A stretch of DNA of 51,194 bases from Candidatus Poribacteria bacterium (GTDB taxonomy: Bacteria; Poribacteria; WGA-4E; WGA-3G): positions 1-51,194 of the forward strand of contig JAPOQK010000114.1 of the NCBI GenBank assembly GCA_026710795.1, given 5' to 3'. Shown one piece after another: positions 42,835 through 51,188 of the stretch. Each line of letters starts with the position of its first letter. Position 1 is the first letter of the stretch. The notes beneath the pieces were generated by a model. It had not been told where the DNA came from and did no database searches. It was given only the letters and a program-made list of their open reading frames with translations. Position numbers and translations under genes: made by a program.

Positions 42835-44805
42835 TTGAAACAGACAAATCACACCTTCATTCTACCTGTCTCAGTAATACTAAGTCTCTTCATTCTCTCC
42901 GAAGTTAACTATCCCTTGCTAAAACCGCAATCAGCATTAGCACTATTCGCGATGTTGGGACTAATAATCGTCTTTTTTAAATACCCACTGCATTCACGTT
43001 ATTCTAACAGCCGAATCTTTCAAATTGTAGATTACATCCTTGTGGGATGTGTGATTGTTTGTTTTGGATACGTGGTTGTTCAGACAGAACCAATGTTTAA
43101 ACGATTTTGGTTGAATGGAGTATTTCTCGGTGAGCGTGCATCCGCAGAACATATCTTAGACTTTTATATCGGAGGGTTCGGTCTACTATTAATATTAGAG
43201 GCAACGCGTCGTTCTATTGGATTAACTCTACCTATACTCGCCATCGTATTTCTTCTGTATGCATTTTTCGGACAATATTTACCAAGTTGGTTATTTCCCC
43301 ATCGTGGATATTCTATACAACGCATAATTAGTCAAACATTTCTACATGGAGGGGTCTTTGGTGTGGCACTCCGAGTGATGTTCACTTATGTGTTCCTATT
43401 TGTGTTGTTTGGAACATTTCTTGAACGGACAGGGGCGACGGGATACATTCTAAATTTAGCAAGGCGAATATTCGGAACGAGTACTGGGAGTGCGGCAAAA
43501 GTAGCAGTGATAGGGAGTGGTATGATGGGATCGCTTTCTGGTTCAGCAGTCGCCAATACTGCAACGACAGGAACATTTACCATTCCGTTGATGCGAAGCA
43601 TGGGTTTTAAACCGGAAATTGCAGGCGGTATAGAAGCAGCAGCAAGTTCGGGAGGGGCATTAGTTCCACCAATTATGGGTGCTGCTGCATATATGATGTT
43701 AGAGATCGTGGAACCTTCAGTTACCTATTTGGAAATTATAAGAGCAGCATTGCTACCAGCGATACTCTACTATACAGCACTTTTACTTATCGTTCATTTT
43801 TATTCAAAACGCACCATCAGCTCCTCTGAAAATATTACTAATACAATTACAGAGACAGAAGAAAACAATACCTCAAAAGACCTACCTTCTGAGAAATTAC
43901 CTTTGATGCAGGGAATGGTGTTTCTTGCTGCATTTTTAACGTTGATAGTGTTTCTGCTATTTGGTGCAACACCGTTTCGAGCTGTGAGCTGGAGTTTGTT
44001 GGTAGTATTAGTTGTAAGTGTTTTCCATACAAAAACTCGGGTTGGTATCCCCAGGATTACTAAGGCAATGGAAAAAGCAGGTCATAGTGGTGTGTCCCTT
44101 ATAGCAGCTGCTTCCTGTGTCGGAATTATTCTTGGTGTAGTTACACTTACAGGAGTTGGATCTAAATTGCCGAGAGTCCTGTTACCACTTGCAGAAACAA
44201 ATTTGATTTTAGCACTGTTCCTACTTATGATCTCCACCATTATATTAGGGATGGGACTGCCATCGTCTGTCTGTTATCTCTTGATGGCAATATTGGTAGG
44301 ACCTGTACTTCTTGATTTAGGTGTTGTTCCACTTGCAGCACACTTTTTTATATTTTACTTCGGTATGATGTCAATGGTTACACCACCGGTAGCACTCGCG
44401 GCGTATACTGCTGCTGCGATTGCGGATTCAGGTATAATGCAGACAGCGTTTGCAGCGTTTCGGTTTGCACTTGTTGGTTTTGCATTACCTTATGCATTTG
44501 TTATGCGACCAGAATTATTATGGTTAAGTTCAGAGGGTGGTAATCCGGAATTATGGGTTGTTCTCATTAATCTGTTTTTGATATTAATTGGTACAATCTT
44601 ACTTGCAGCAGGTATTGCTGGATATGCCTTTAAGATAGTTTCTATTTGGGAACGTTGTCTCATGTTTCTTGCTGCTGTAATCCTATTCTTTGCACCTACA
44701 GAGATAAACTTAATATGGATTCATGGACTAACACTACTTGCAAGTGTTCTTATCTTTTATTATAATTGGTGTAAAGGGGAGATTGGTCATGAAAAATACA
44801 CGTAG
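42835..44805 (+). CDS. TRAP transporter permease, fused 4TM/12TM (DctQM type)
   Basis: A 656-residue polytopic membrane protein that unites the small four-helix subunit and the large twelve-helix subunit of TRAP transporters, as in TAXI-type systems. Glycine-rich hairpin regions are seen at VAVIGSGMMGSLSGSAVANT and EAAASSGGALVPPIMGAAAYM. A second set is ILGMGLPSSVCYLLMAILVG and TPPVALAAYTAAAIADSG. The start is a TTG without a good ribosome site, inside a structured leader. TRAP uptake needs a periplasmic binding protein; no DctP or TAXI gene is present here. Sodium-coupled uptake of an organic acid is the usual role. Confidence 0.93.
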   Translation: MKQTNHTFILPVSVILSLFILSEVNYPLLKPQSALALFAMLGLIIVFFKYPLHSRYSNSRIFQIVDYILVGCVIVCFGYVVVQTEPMFKRFWLNGVFLGERASAEHILDFYIGGFGLLLILEATRRSIGLTLPILAIVFLLYAFFGQYLPSWLFPHRGYSIQRIISQTFLHGGVFGVALRVMFTYVFLFVLFGTFLERTGATGYILNLARRIFGTSTGSAAKVAVIGSGMMGSLSGSAVANTATTGTFTIPLMRSMGFKPEIAGGIEAAASSGGALVPPIMGAAAYMMLEIVEPSVTYLEIIRAALLPAILYYTALLLIVHFYSKRTISSSENITNTITETEENNTSKDLPSEKLPLMQGMVFLAAFLTLIVFLLFGATPFRAVSWSLLVVLVVSVFHTKTRVGIPRITKAMEKAGHSGVSLIAAASCVGIILGVVTLTGVGSKLPRVLLPLAETNLILALFLLMISTIILGMGLPSSVCYLLMAILVGPVLLDLGVVPLAAHFFIFYFGMMSMVTPPVALAAYTAAAIADSGIMQTAFAAFRFALVGFALPYAFVMRPELLWLSSEGGNPELWVVLINLFLILIGTILLAAGIAGYAFKIVSIWERCLMFLAAVILFFAPTEINLIWIHGLTLLASVLIFYYNWCKGEIGHEKYT

Positions 44806-44983
44806 GTGGGTTCTATATTGTTTGTTGGTAGTACTATTAATTCTACACAACGATATTTGGTTCTGGCAAACACCCACAACAGTATTAGGACTACCAATTG
44901 GGTTACTCTACCACATCTTATACTGTATAGCTGCATCTCTGCTGATGTTCTCCTTAGTCAAATATGCATGGAGGGATAAATGA
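44789..44983 (+). CDS. DUF3311-like small membrane protein
   Basis: A 64-residue protein with two hydrophobic segments. I chose the ATG at 44789, with GGGGAG at 44776-44781, over upstream in-frame starts inside the TRAP gene. HNDIWFWQTPTTVLGLPIGL is typical of the DUF3311 family, small proteins that often precede sodium:solute symporters and may be an accessory subunit. It overlaps the TRAP gene by 17 bases and shares an ATGA overlap with the symporter, so all three are translated together. Confidence 0.75.
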   Translation: MKNTRRWVLYCLLVVLLILHNDIWFWQTPTTVLGLPIGLLYHILYCIAASLLMFSLVKYAWRDK

Positions 44984-46440
44984 TTCTTGCAGTCATTTTT
45001 TTATATCTTGCATTGGTGCTAAGTCTTGGTATCCTGAGTCATAGATTCTTTAGAAACACTGGGGAAGACTATTTTGTTGCAAGTCGAAACATCAATTGGT
45101 TTATGCTGTTGATGTCGCTATTTGGAACAAACATGACCGCATTTTCGATTCTCGGTGCATCTGGAGAAGCATATCATAGAGGGATTGGGGTTTTTGCATT
45201 GATGGCATCTTCATCTGCTATCATTGTCCCTTGTATATTCTTCTTTGTAGGCACTCGTTTATGGAAAATCGGGAAACAATTTGGATATATGACGCAGGTT
45301 CAGTATTTTCGAGACCGATGGGAATCACAAGGATTAGGTCTGCTAATCTTTATAGTGTTAGTATTGCTTCTCATTCCATATCTTCTTATTGGTGTAATGG
45401 GTGGTGGAGACACATTAAATAAAATAACTCAGAATACAATACCGAAGTGGGTGGGTGGGTTACTGATATGTGGTGTGGTTCTATGTTATGTAACATACAG
45501 TGGGATGCGTGGTACAGCATGGGTGAACACTTTTCAAACACTTATTTTTATGATACTCGGTGGGTTGACATTTTTTGTTATACTATATCGTATGGGTGGA
45601 TTTTCCAACGCACTCTCACAAGTTGACTCTGGTTTGTTGATGCAATCTGATCATATCAAACCTTTAGAACTATTGACCTATATATGCATTCCAATTTCTG
45701 TTGGTATGTTTCCACATATATTCTCACATTTTTTGACCGCGAAAGATGTCAACGCGTTCCGATATCCGATTATTTTATATCCGATATGTATCGCAATTGT
45801 ATGGATTCCAAGCGTACTTCTTGGCATATTAGGTAATGTTGAATTCCCCGGTTTAAAGGGTCCAGAGGCTAATTCAGTTCTAATCCAGATGATTCGTCAT
45901 TATGCCCCAGGTATCCTTTCGGGTTTTTTAGGTGCGGGAGTCTTCGCCGCAATTATGTCGTCACTTGATTCACAAACACTTTCTCTTGGAAGCATGTTCA
46001 CCCATGACATTGTCCATCCTTATCTTAGAAATAGAGGACAAGAACAGATGTCTGAAAGACAGCAAGTTTGGATCGGTCGGATATTTGTAGTTGGTATACT
46101 TAGTATAACTTACATAATTTCTCTAATTGCTACACCGAGTATATTTAAGTTAGCAATATGGTCATTCACAGGATTCACAGGACTCTTTCCTATTGTGGTT
46201 GCTGCACTGTTCTGGAAAGGCAGCACAAAGTTTGGTGTATTCAGTTCCATTTTCAGTGTCGTTGTTTTATGGCTTTATTTTTTCTTACGTTACTGGAAGA
46301 CACCTGGATATACTGTTGGTGGAACAGGTATTATGCCTGTAGCAGTAATAATTATTGCCTCATCAATAATACTTATTTTAGTTTCTCTTTTAACTAAACC
46401 GCCATCTTCAGAAACTGTCGATAAGTTTATCAACTTATAG
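44980..46440 (+). CDS. Sodium:solute symporter (SSS family)
   Basis: A 486-residue membrane protein with about thirteen hydrophobic segments. The N-terminal core reads DYFVASRNINWFMLLMSLFGTNMTAFSILGASGEAYHRG, with Asn and Ser groups of the sodium site. The middle has YSGMRGTAWVNTFQTLIFM and the later core GAGVFAAIMSSLDSQTLSLGSMFTHDI, the family signature with the sodium-site Ser residues. It takes up a small organic solute with sodium. It directly follows its DUF3311-like partner. Substrate is unknown. Confidence 0.93.
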   Translation: MILAVIFLYLALVLSLGILSHRFFRNTGEDYFVASRNINWFMLLMSLFGTNMTAFSILGASGEAYHRGIGVFALMASSSAIIVPCIFFFVGTRLWKIGKQFGYMTQVQYFRDRWESQGLGLLIFIVLVLLLIPYLLIGVMGGGDTLNKITQNTIPKWVGGLLICGVVLCYVTYSGMRGTAWVNTFQTLIFMILGGLTFFVILYRMGGFSNALSQVDSGLLMQSDHIKPLELLTYICIPISVGMFPHIFSHFLTAKDVNAFRYPIILYPICIAIVWIPSVLLGILGNVEFPGLKGPEANSVLIQMIRHYAPGILSGFLGAGVFAAIMSSLDSQTLSLGSMFTHDIVHPYLRNRGQEQMSERQQVWIGRIFVVGILSITYIISLIATPSIFKLAIWSFTGFTGLFPIVVAALFWKGSTKFGVFSSIFSVVVLWLYFFLRYWKTPGYTVGGTGIMPVAVIIIASSIILILVSLLTKPPSSETVDKFINL

Positions 46441-46496
46441 ATTAAGTGAAAGGATATTTGCCAAGTAACATTATTATTCTTGATGCAAATCATAAA

Positions 46497-47786
46497 ATGA
46501 AAGTTGCTTATATTACCGCAGGCGCAGCAGGTATGTATTGCGGGACTTGCATCCATGACAATACTGTTGCATCTGTTCTAAATAGACAGGGACATAACGT
46601 TGCATTGATCCCAACTTATACCCCTACACGAACGGATGAAGAGAATGTTAGTTTAGACCGAATCTTCTATGGAGGGTTAAATGTATATCTCCAACAAAAA
46701 CTCTCCTTATTTCGGCATACACCTTGGACATTTGATAGAATGTTGGATAGTCCAAGTTTATTAAATAGTTTGGCACGTTTCAGTGCTACTACTGATGCAC
46801 GAGATTTGGGACAGTTGACTGTCTCAATGCTAAGTGCTGAACAAGGTTATCAGAGGAAAGAATTGGCTAAATTGGTCAAATGGCTACAGGAAGATAACAA
46901 ACCTGATATAGTATATTTGACCAATTCTATGCTTATCGGTATGGCAAGGGAAATAAAGAAAGCACTGGATGTTCCAGTCATTTGTGCACTACAGGGTGAG
47001 GACATCTTTCTACGAGATTTGATAGACCCTTACAAAACGAAGGCATTAACAGTACTATCAGACCGCGCTATGGATGCTGATGGATTTGTTGCCCCTTGCA
47101 AATATTATGCACATTTTATGGCAGAGGAATATCTGAAAATTCCTATTGATAAGATTGATGTTGTACCCCTTGGATTGAACTTAGATGGACATGGAACTCT
47201 TGATGAAAAAACGGGACCACCGCCGTTTACTGTTGGCTATCTGGCGCGTATATGTCCTGAAAAAGGGTTACACATATTGGTTAGTGCATTCTATACGCTG
47301 ACGAAAGAGTTAGGTGCTGATAACGTTGAACTGCATGTTGCAGGTTATCTCGGTAAAAAGGATGAAGCCTATTTTGAGGAATTGGTTAAGCAAATCCATG
47401 CATGGGGTTTGCAAGACAGTTTTATCCATTATGGAGAAGTAACACGTGCAGAAAAGATAGATTTTATGAACCGGTTACATGTTTTCTCAGTTCCAACAGT
47501 TTACCGTGAATCGAAAGGTTTACCGGTTTTAGAAGCACTCGCAAATGGAGTGCCAGTTGTACAACCCGAACACGGTTCCTTTCCTGAAATGGTGAAGGCT
47601 ACCGAAGGAGGAATTTTGGTGGAACCAGAATCAGCGGAAGCACTTGCAGATGGTATTTATCAACTCTACCGTGATTCAGAAAGGAGAAGGCATTTAGGTA
47701 GAACAGGCAAGATGAATGTTCATCAAAATTTCAGCGACGAAATTATCGCACAGCAACTGATAAAGGTATTCGAAAAGTATCTTTAA
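46497..47786 (+). CDS. GT4-type glycosyltransferase
   Basis: About 429 residues from the ATG at 46497; a GTG at 46446 would add 17 poorly conserved residues. It begins MKVAYITAGAAGMYCGTCIHDN, a glycine-rich loop with two Cys. The donor half has VGYLARICPEKGLHILV, LHVAGYLG and SVPTVYRESKGLPVLEALANG with VVQPEHGSFPE, the usual GT4 pattern. It lies next to transporters and not within the main glycan block, so it may glycosylate a lipid or compatible solute. Donor and acceptor are unknown. Confidence 0.88.
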   Translation: MKVAYITAGAAGMYCGTCIHDNTVASVLNRQGHNVALIPTYTPTRTDEENVSLDRIFYGGLNVYLQQKLSLFRHTPWTFDRMLDSPSLLNSLARFSATTDARDLGQLTVSMLSAEQGYQRKELAKLVKWLQEDNKPDIVYLTNSMLIGMAREIKKALDVPVICALQGEDIFLRDLIDPYKTKALTVLSDRAMDADGFVAPCKYYAHFMAEEYLKIPIDKIDVVPLGLNLDGHGTLDEKTGPPPFTVGYLARICPEKGLHILVSAFYTLTKELGADNVELHVAGYLGKKDEAYFEELVKQIHAWGLQDSFIHYGEVTRAEKIDFMNRLHVFSVPTVYRESKGLPVLEALANGVPVVQPEHGSFPEMVKATEGGILVEPESAEALADGIYQLYRDSERRRHLGRTGKMNVHQNFSDEIIAQQLIKVFEKYL

Positions 47787-47805
47787 ATGTATTTGTATAG
47801 TTGTC

Positions 47806-47827
47806 TCTTAACTAAAGGAGGTTAAGA
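47806..47827 (+). promoter_or_regulatory. Shine-Dalgarno hairpin at the EamA-like gene
   Basis: TCTTAAC (47806-47812) and GTTAAGA (47821-47827) form a perfect 7-bp stem whose 8-base loop is TAAAGGAG. The ribosome site is thus displayed in a loop, and the start codon follows the stem directly. Confidence 0.45.
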
Positions 47828-48304
47828 ATGGTTAGAACATGGCTTATTTTTGTTGTCATGACTGTGACTTCATGGGGACTCTACGGAGTTTTTCTCCACA
47901 AAGGTCAATTGTCTATGGAGGATGCTGTGCATGGACGATACAAGGCTTTTCTCTTCGTAGGACTTGCATATCTATTGGTCGCTGTCATCGGTTCAGCACT
48001 TATTCTCATAGTGAATGGTGCTGAATGGTCTTTTGCATCAAAAGGTGTTTCTTGGTCATTTCTTGCTGGTGTTGTTGGGGCTGTCGGAGCATTTGGTGTA
48101 CTACTCGCATTTGGAGCAAAAGGTAGACCTGCTGTTGTCATGTCAATCGTTTTTGCAGGTGCACCAATTGTAAATGCTGTTGTAGCGACATTGTCGCATC
48201 CGCCTCCAGGTGGGTGGGGTTCAATCCGTTGGCAATTTGTACTCGGTATTTTTCTCGCCGCAGCGGGTGGTTGTCTTGTAACCTTTTTCAGACCGGGTTC
48301 ATAA
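47828..48304 (+). CDS. EamA-like half-size membrane transporter
   Basis: A 158-residue protein with five hydrophobic segments and small-residue-rich helices (FLAGVVGAVGAFGVLLAFGA, FAGAPIVNAVVATLSH). This matches one half of a drug/metabolite transporter (EamA), so it would act as a dimer. The final helix (LGIFLAAAGGCLVTFF) is typical of the family. The start is firm, with AAAGGAGG in a hairpin loop. It may export or import a small metabolite; none can be named. Confidence 0.75.
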   Translation: MVRTWLIFVVMTVTSWGLYGVFLHKGQLSMEDAVHGRYKAFLFVGLAYLLVAVIGSALILIVNGAEWSFASKGVSWSFLAGVVGAVGAFGVLLAFGAKGRPAVVMSIVFAGAPIVNAVVATLSHPPPGGWGSIRWQFVLGIFLAAAGGCLVTFFRPGS

Positions 48305-48433
48305 TTCATATAGAGTTGTCCTATTCTTGTGCTCATGTACATTTAATACCGAGTACTCGCAACGTAAGTTGTAAAAACTATCCTTTTCAGATGACACAGT
48401 CTCTAATAGAATAGGAAAAGGAGTTATTTTTAC

Positions 48434-49018
48434 ATGAGCATGGAAGTGTTGAAAGATGCTGAAGATGCAGAACTGATAATTGCGGTATTAGCAGGTAATC
48501 TCAAAGCATTTGATGAATTAGTCTTTCGTTATCAACGTGCTATGCTAACGGTCGCTCAGCAAGTCGTCAAAAACCCAATGGAAGCAGAAGACATTGTCCA
48601 AGATGCTTTTCTGCTTGCATTTGAAGCATTACCACAACTTGATAATCTGAATAGATTTGGATCTTGGTTATATTCAATCACACGGAATCGTGCTATGCGA
48701 TTCATGAAACGTGCCAGTAAAATTCAACTCCATGAAGATGAAGATGCAGAATTACAAATAGAGGCAGATCCCGCTTCGACTGACCCAGCACAGATAATAG
48801 TTCAAGAATCTACCCATGAAGCAGTTAGAGATGCAATTAATTCTTTACCAACTGACTTTCAAGAGGTAATTACACTCTATTATTGGGCAGATATGCCGCA
48901 GAAACGTATTGCAGAAACTTTATCGCTACCCATAACGACAGTGAAATGGAGACTTCACAAAGCAAAAGATTTGCTCAAAACAATATTAGAAAAACGAGGG
49001 TATGGAGATATATTGTAG
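48434..49018 (+). CDS. ECF RNA polymerase sigma factor
   Basis: A 194-residue sigma-70 family factor of the extracytoplasmic-function type. Region 2 covers about residues 22-90 (FDELVFRYQRAMLTVAQQVV, EAEDIVQDAFLLAFEALPQL, SWLYSITRNRAMRFMKR). Region 4 covers about residues 135-190 (LPTDFQEVITLYYWADMPQK, RIAETLSLPITTVKWRLHKA). A good AAAGGAG precedes the ATG. It directs polymerase to stress or envelope-related promoters. No transmembrane anti-sigma factor is adjacent; the next gene encodes a soluble DUF4097-like protein that could be the partner. Confidence 0.95.
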   Translation: MSMEVLKDAEDAELIIAVLAGNLKAFDELVFRYQRAMLTVAQQVVKNPMEAEDIVQDAFLLAFEALPQLDNLNRFGSWLYSITRNRAMRFMKRASKIQLHEDEDAELQIEADPASTDPAQIIVQESTHEAVRDAINSLPTDFQEVITLYYWADMPQKRIAETLSLPITTVKWRLHKAKDLLKTILEKRGYGDIL

Positions 49019-49136
49019 CACAAATTTACAACATATCCTTCCCAACTTTGAACATTCACACTGTTATATTAATCTGCAAAAACATGATATTCATTACTTT
49101 TCCTAAATTTATCAATCATATATGAAGAGGTATCTC

Positions 49137-50516
49137 ATGGAACAGGAACAACATCAAGAAATTCGCGGACTCTTTCAGATACTTGAACAGACAGCAGAAA
49201 TTGCAGAAGATACTATATTGACTGAAAACTATAAAGATAGTGAAAGTCGATGCATTTCACAATTTAATAAAGTTTTACAACGACTGAATGAGATTGACGC
49301 TATCCCTGAGGGGCTCTTTGATCCATTGTCTGATAATGCCACTTTTAGTGAAATAAGTATTGCATGTAATCACCTTGCAGCATACCTTAGCGAGGGGTTA
49401 GGAATATCATCAGATTTGAAGTCTATGATGACAAATATTCTTGGCAAAGACATTATTGAGAACATTAGTGAGGAATTCAAAGAAAGTGGCATTGGGGATT
49501 TAATTCGTAGTGCAATGCCTGATTTTCTGACTGAGACGGCTTTAGAGGATATCAATAAATCTTTCAAAGCAAGTGTTGACGGATCGTTGTCACTTGACAC
49601 AGCCTTTGGAAATATTGTTGTGCATGGAACAGATACGGAAGTTGTTAATGTAGCAGTCCACCGAACTGCCCAGATGAAAACAGATAGACATGCTGCAGAG
49701 ATTATCAAAGCCTTCAAAGTAGACTTTAACCAACAGGATAACGAACTACATATCAAGGCAAATTTCAGTGAGGGAAAACGTTTCTGGAAAAGTGTATCTG
49801 ATCGTTTAGGCATTCATTTTGACATTACAGTTCCTAAATCCTATCAAAATATTATTTTGAAATCTACTGTCGGAGACATTACTGTTATTGGGTTAAACGG
49901 ATCTGTTCAATGTCGAACAAACAGTGGACAACTACATTTTGAGAATATTACTGGACCAATAATTGGACATTCTGACAATGGTAATCTCAGGTTGAGAAAT
50001 TGTGAAGGAGATATCCGTGTTGTCACGTTACGCGGAAACATTGAGATAAACGGAAATCTGGGTCGTGTTGACACAGCAACATCTGGAGGTAATATTCGTT
50101 TATCAGATATTATCGGTGCAATCACAGCTGAAACATCGGGTGGGTACATCAAAATCGTTGACAGCAAAGGCGGAGCGACGGTTGAAACATCTGGTGGTAA
50201 TATAGACATGGAAAATGATGGACCTATCAATGCCAAATCCTTTGGTGGTTCAATTTATGCCGAAATAACTGGACAACTACAAGAAGATTCCTATTTAGAG
50301 ACATCTGGTGGTGACATTACTGTCTCGTTGTCCTCAGAAAGTTCAGTTAATGTGGATGCGAAAAGTAGTGGGGGTGATGTTGACAGTGAACTTCCAATTG
50401 AAGGTAATGACCAAGACTCTTCGAAAACATGGCAAGTACAAGGGGCAATAAACGGTGATGGACCACTATTAAAACTTCGCAGTATCGGTGGAGATATAAA
50501 TCTAAAGGGTCTTTAA
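49137..50516 (+). CDS. DUF4097-type beta-repeat protein
   Basis: A 459-residue protein from the ATG at 49137; GAAGAGG at 49124-49130 supports this over the ATG at 49122. Residues about 1-135 are helical and acidic, without a membrane segment or signal peptide. The rest is the DUF4097 beta-solenoid, with repeats such as VDTATSGGNIRLSDIIG, ITAETSGGYIKIVDSKG and ATVETSGGNIDMENDG. In other bacteria such proteins are linked to ECF sigma factors and are membrane-anchored. Here no anchor is visible, so it may sit in the cytoplasm and bind the sigma factor or another partner. This is inference. Confidence 0.8.
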   Translation: MEQEQHQEIRGLFQILEQTAEIAEDTILTENYKDSESRCISQFNKVLQRLNEIDAIPEGLFDPLSDNATFSEISIACNHLAAYLSEGLGISSDLKSMMTNILGKDIIENISEEFKESGIGDLIRSAMPDFLTETALEDINKSFKASVDGSLSLDTAFGNIVVHGTDTEVVNVAVHRTAQMKTDRHAAEIIKAFKVDFNQQDNELHIKANFSEGKRFWKSVSDRLGIHFDITVPKSYQNIILKSTVGDITVIGLNGSVQCRTNSGQLHFENITGPIIGHSDNGNLRLRNCEGDIRVVTLRGNIEINGNLGRVDTATSGGNIRLSDIIGAITAETSGGYIKIVDSKGGATVETSGGNIDMENDGPINAKSFGGSIYAEITGQLQEDSYLETSGGDITVSLSSESSVNVDAKSSGGDVDSELPIEGNDQDSSKTWQVQGAINGDGPLLKLRSIGGDINLKGL

Positions 50517-50518
50517 TG

Positions 50519-50565
50519 AATCATGAGCAGTACAATTCACTTTTTGAACCAGGATTCTCATGATT
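50519..50565 (+). terminator. Possible terminator hairpin after the DUF4097 gene
   Basis: AATCATGAG (50519-50527) and CTCATGATT (50557-50565) form a perfect 9-bp stem with a 29-base loop, starting within five bases of the stop codon. No T-run follows, so it may be Rho-assisted or a transcript-end stabiliser. Confidence 0.35.
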
Positions 50566-50884
50566 AGCAGAATTACTGGATTACTGTGCCCCGCGAAATC
50601 GACTTAACAGAATCATTTGTTAATAGTGTCCCTACGTATTACAATTTGTAGAGATTGGGTGTGTAAATATTTTTGCATCAACTAAACCAACTTTCATGCT
50701 GACATACTTATTTTCTCGATTCTGACAAAATACTGAAAACCGCACTCAAAAACTGAAATCTACATAAAACATATTGGATATATATTGTTCCGAACCCCAC
50801 GTCCCCCTTCCAACCCTCAACAACACGTGTTATAATACTATCACTATGAAAAACACAACAACCCACAAACCCAACATAACCGTA

Positions 50885-50919
50885 TTCGTAGGTCGGAGCG
50901 AGCAAAGCGACCTCCGACA
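50885..50919. repeat. 35-bp palindromic element, copy 1
   Basis: It starts TTCGTAGGTCGGAGCGAG and ends GCGACCTCCGACA. GTCGGAG (50892-50898) pairs with CTCCGAC (50912-50918), and AGGTCG (50890-50895) with CGACCT (50908-50913), as alternative stems. Copy 2 differs by one base. It looks like a REP-type dispersed element. Confidence 0.75.
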
Positions 50920-50979
50920 TCTTACATTCTGTAGAAGCGACCTCCGACATCTTACATTCTGTAGAAGCGACCTCCGACA
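50905..50979. repeat. 30-bp tandem repeat, two and a half units
   Basis: Units begin AAGCGACCTCCGACATCTTA and recur with a 30-base period at 50905, 50935 and 50965, the last one partial. The units are identical and each contains the right arm of the 35-bp element, so the array probably grew from it by slippage or unequal exchange. Identical spacers rule out a CRISPR array. Confidence 0.85.
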
Positions 50980-51087
50980 AATAGCCAAAAACAAAAGATA
51001 CAGTTTTTCAAGTTTTTTAAGACACAGTAAACCGGTGAAAACAACCTGTAAACCCAGTATGGCACAACAATTAGACCACAACACAGT

Positions 51088-51129
51088 AAAGATACAGTCA
51101 TGTAAAAAAAAGCACAAAACTGTATCTTT
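51088..51129. repeat. Inverted repeat AAAGATACAGT / ACTGTATCTTT
   Basis: An 11-bp perfect dyad with a 20-base loop, followed by two more T. A direct copy of AAAGATACAGT is also at 50994-51004, giving two alternative pairings. It could be a weak two-way terminator or part of the repeat element. Confidence 0.45.
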
Positions 51130-51153
51130 TTAAAACGGAGAAAAATAACACGA

Positions 51154-51188
51154 TTCGTAGGTCGGAGCGAGCGAAGCGACCTCCGACA
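51154..51188. repeat. 35-bp palindromic element, copy 2
   Basis: Identical to the element at 50885-50919 except for one base in the centre (CGAGCGAAG in place of CGAGCAAAG). It lies six bases from the window end, so a further array may continue beyond. Confidence 0.75.

Noticed and set aside
42812..42835. tRNA T-arm or cobalamin-riboswitch element in GGTGCGAATCC
   Set aside because: The surrounding sequence gives no cloverleaf, no B12-box order and no acceptor stem; only this short string is similar.
50708..51133. Open frames on both strands at the window end
   Set aside because: Their sequence is translation of the DNA repeats (for example SEVASTECKM units), with no ribosome site or protein-like composition elsewhere.
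50885..51188. Short CRISPR-like array
   Set aside because: The spacers between repeats are identical, the unit is only 30 bases in all, and no cas genes are present; it is a simple tandem repeat.
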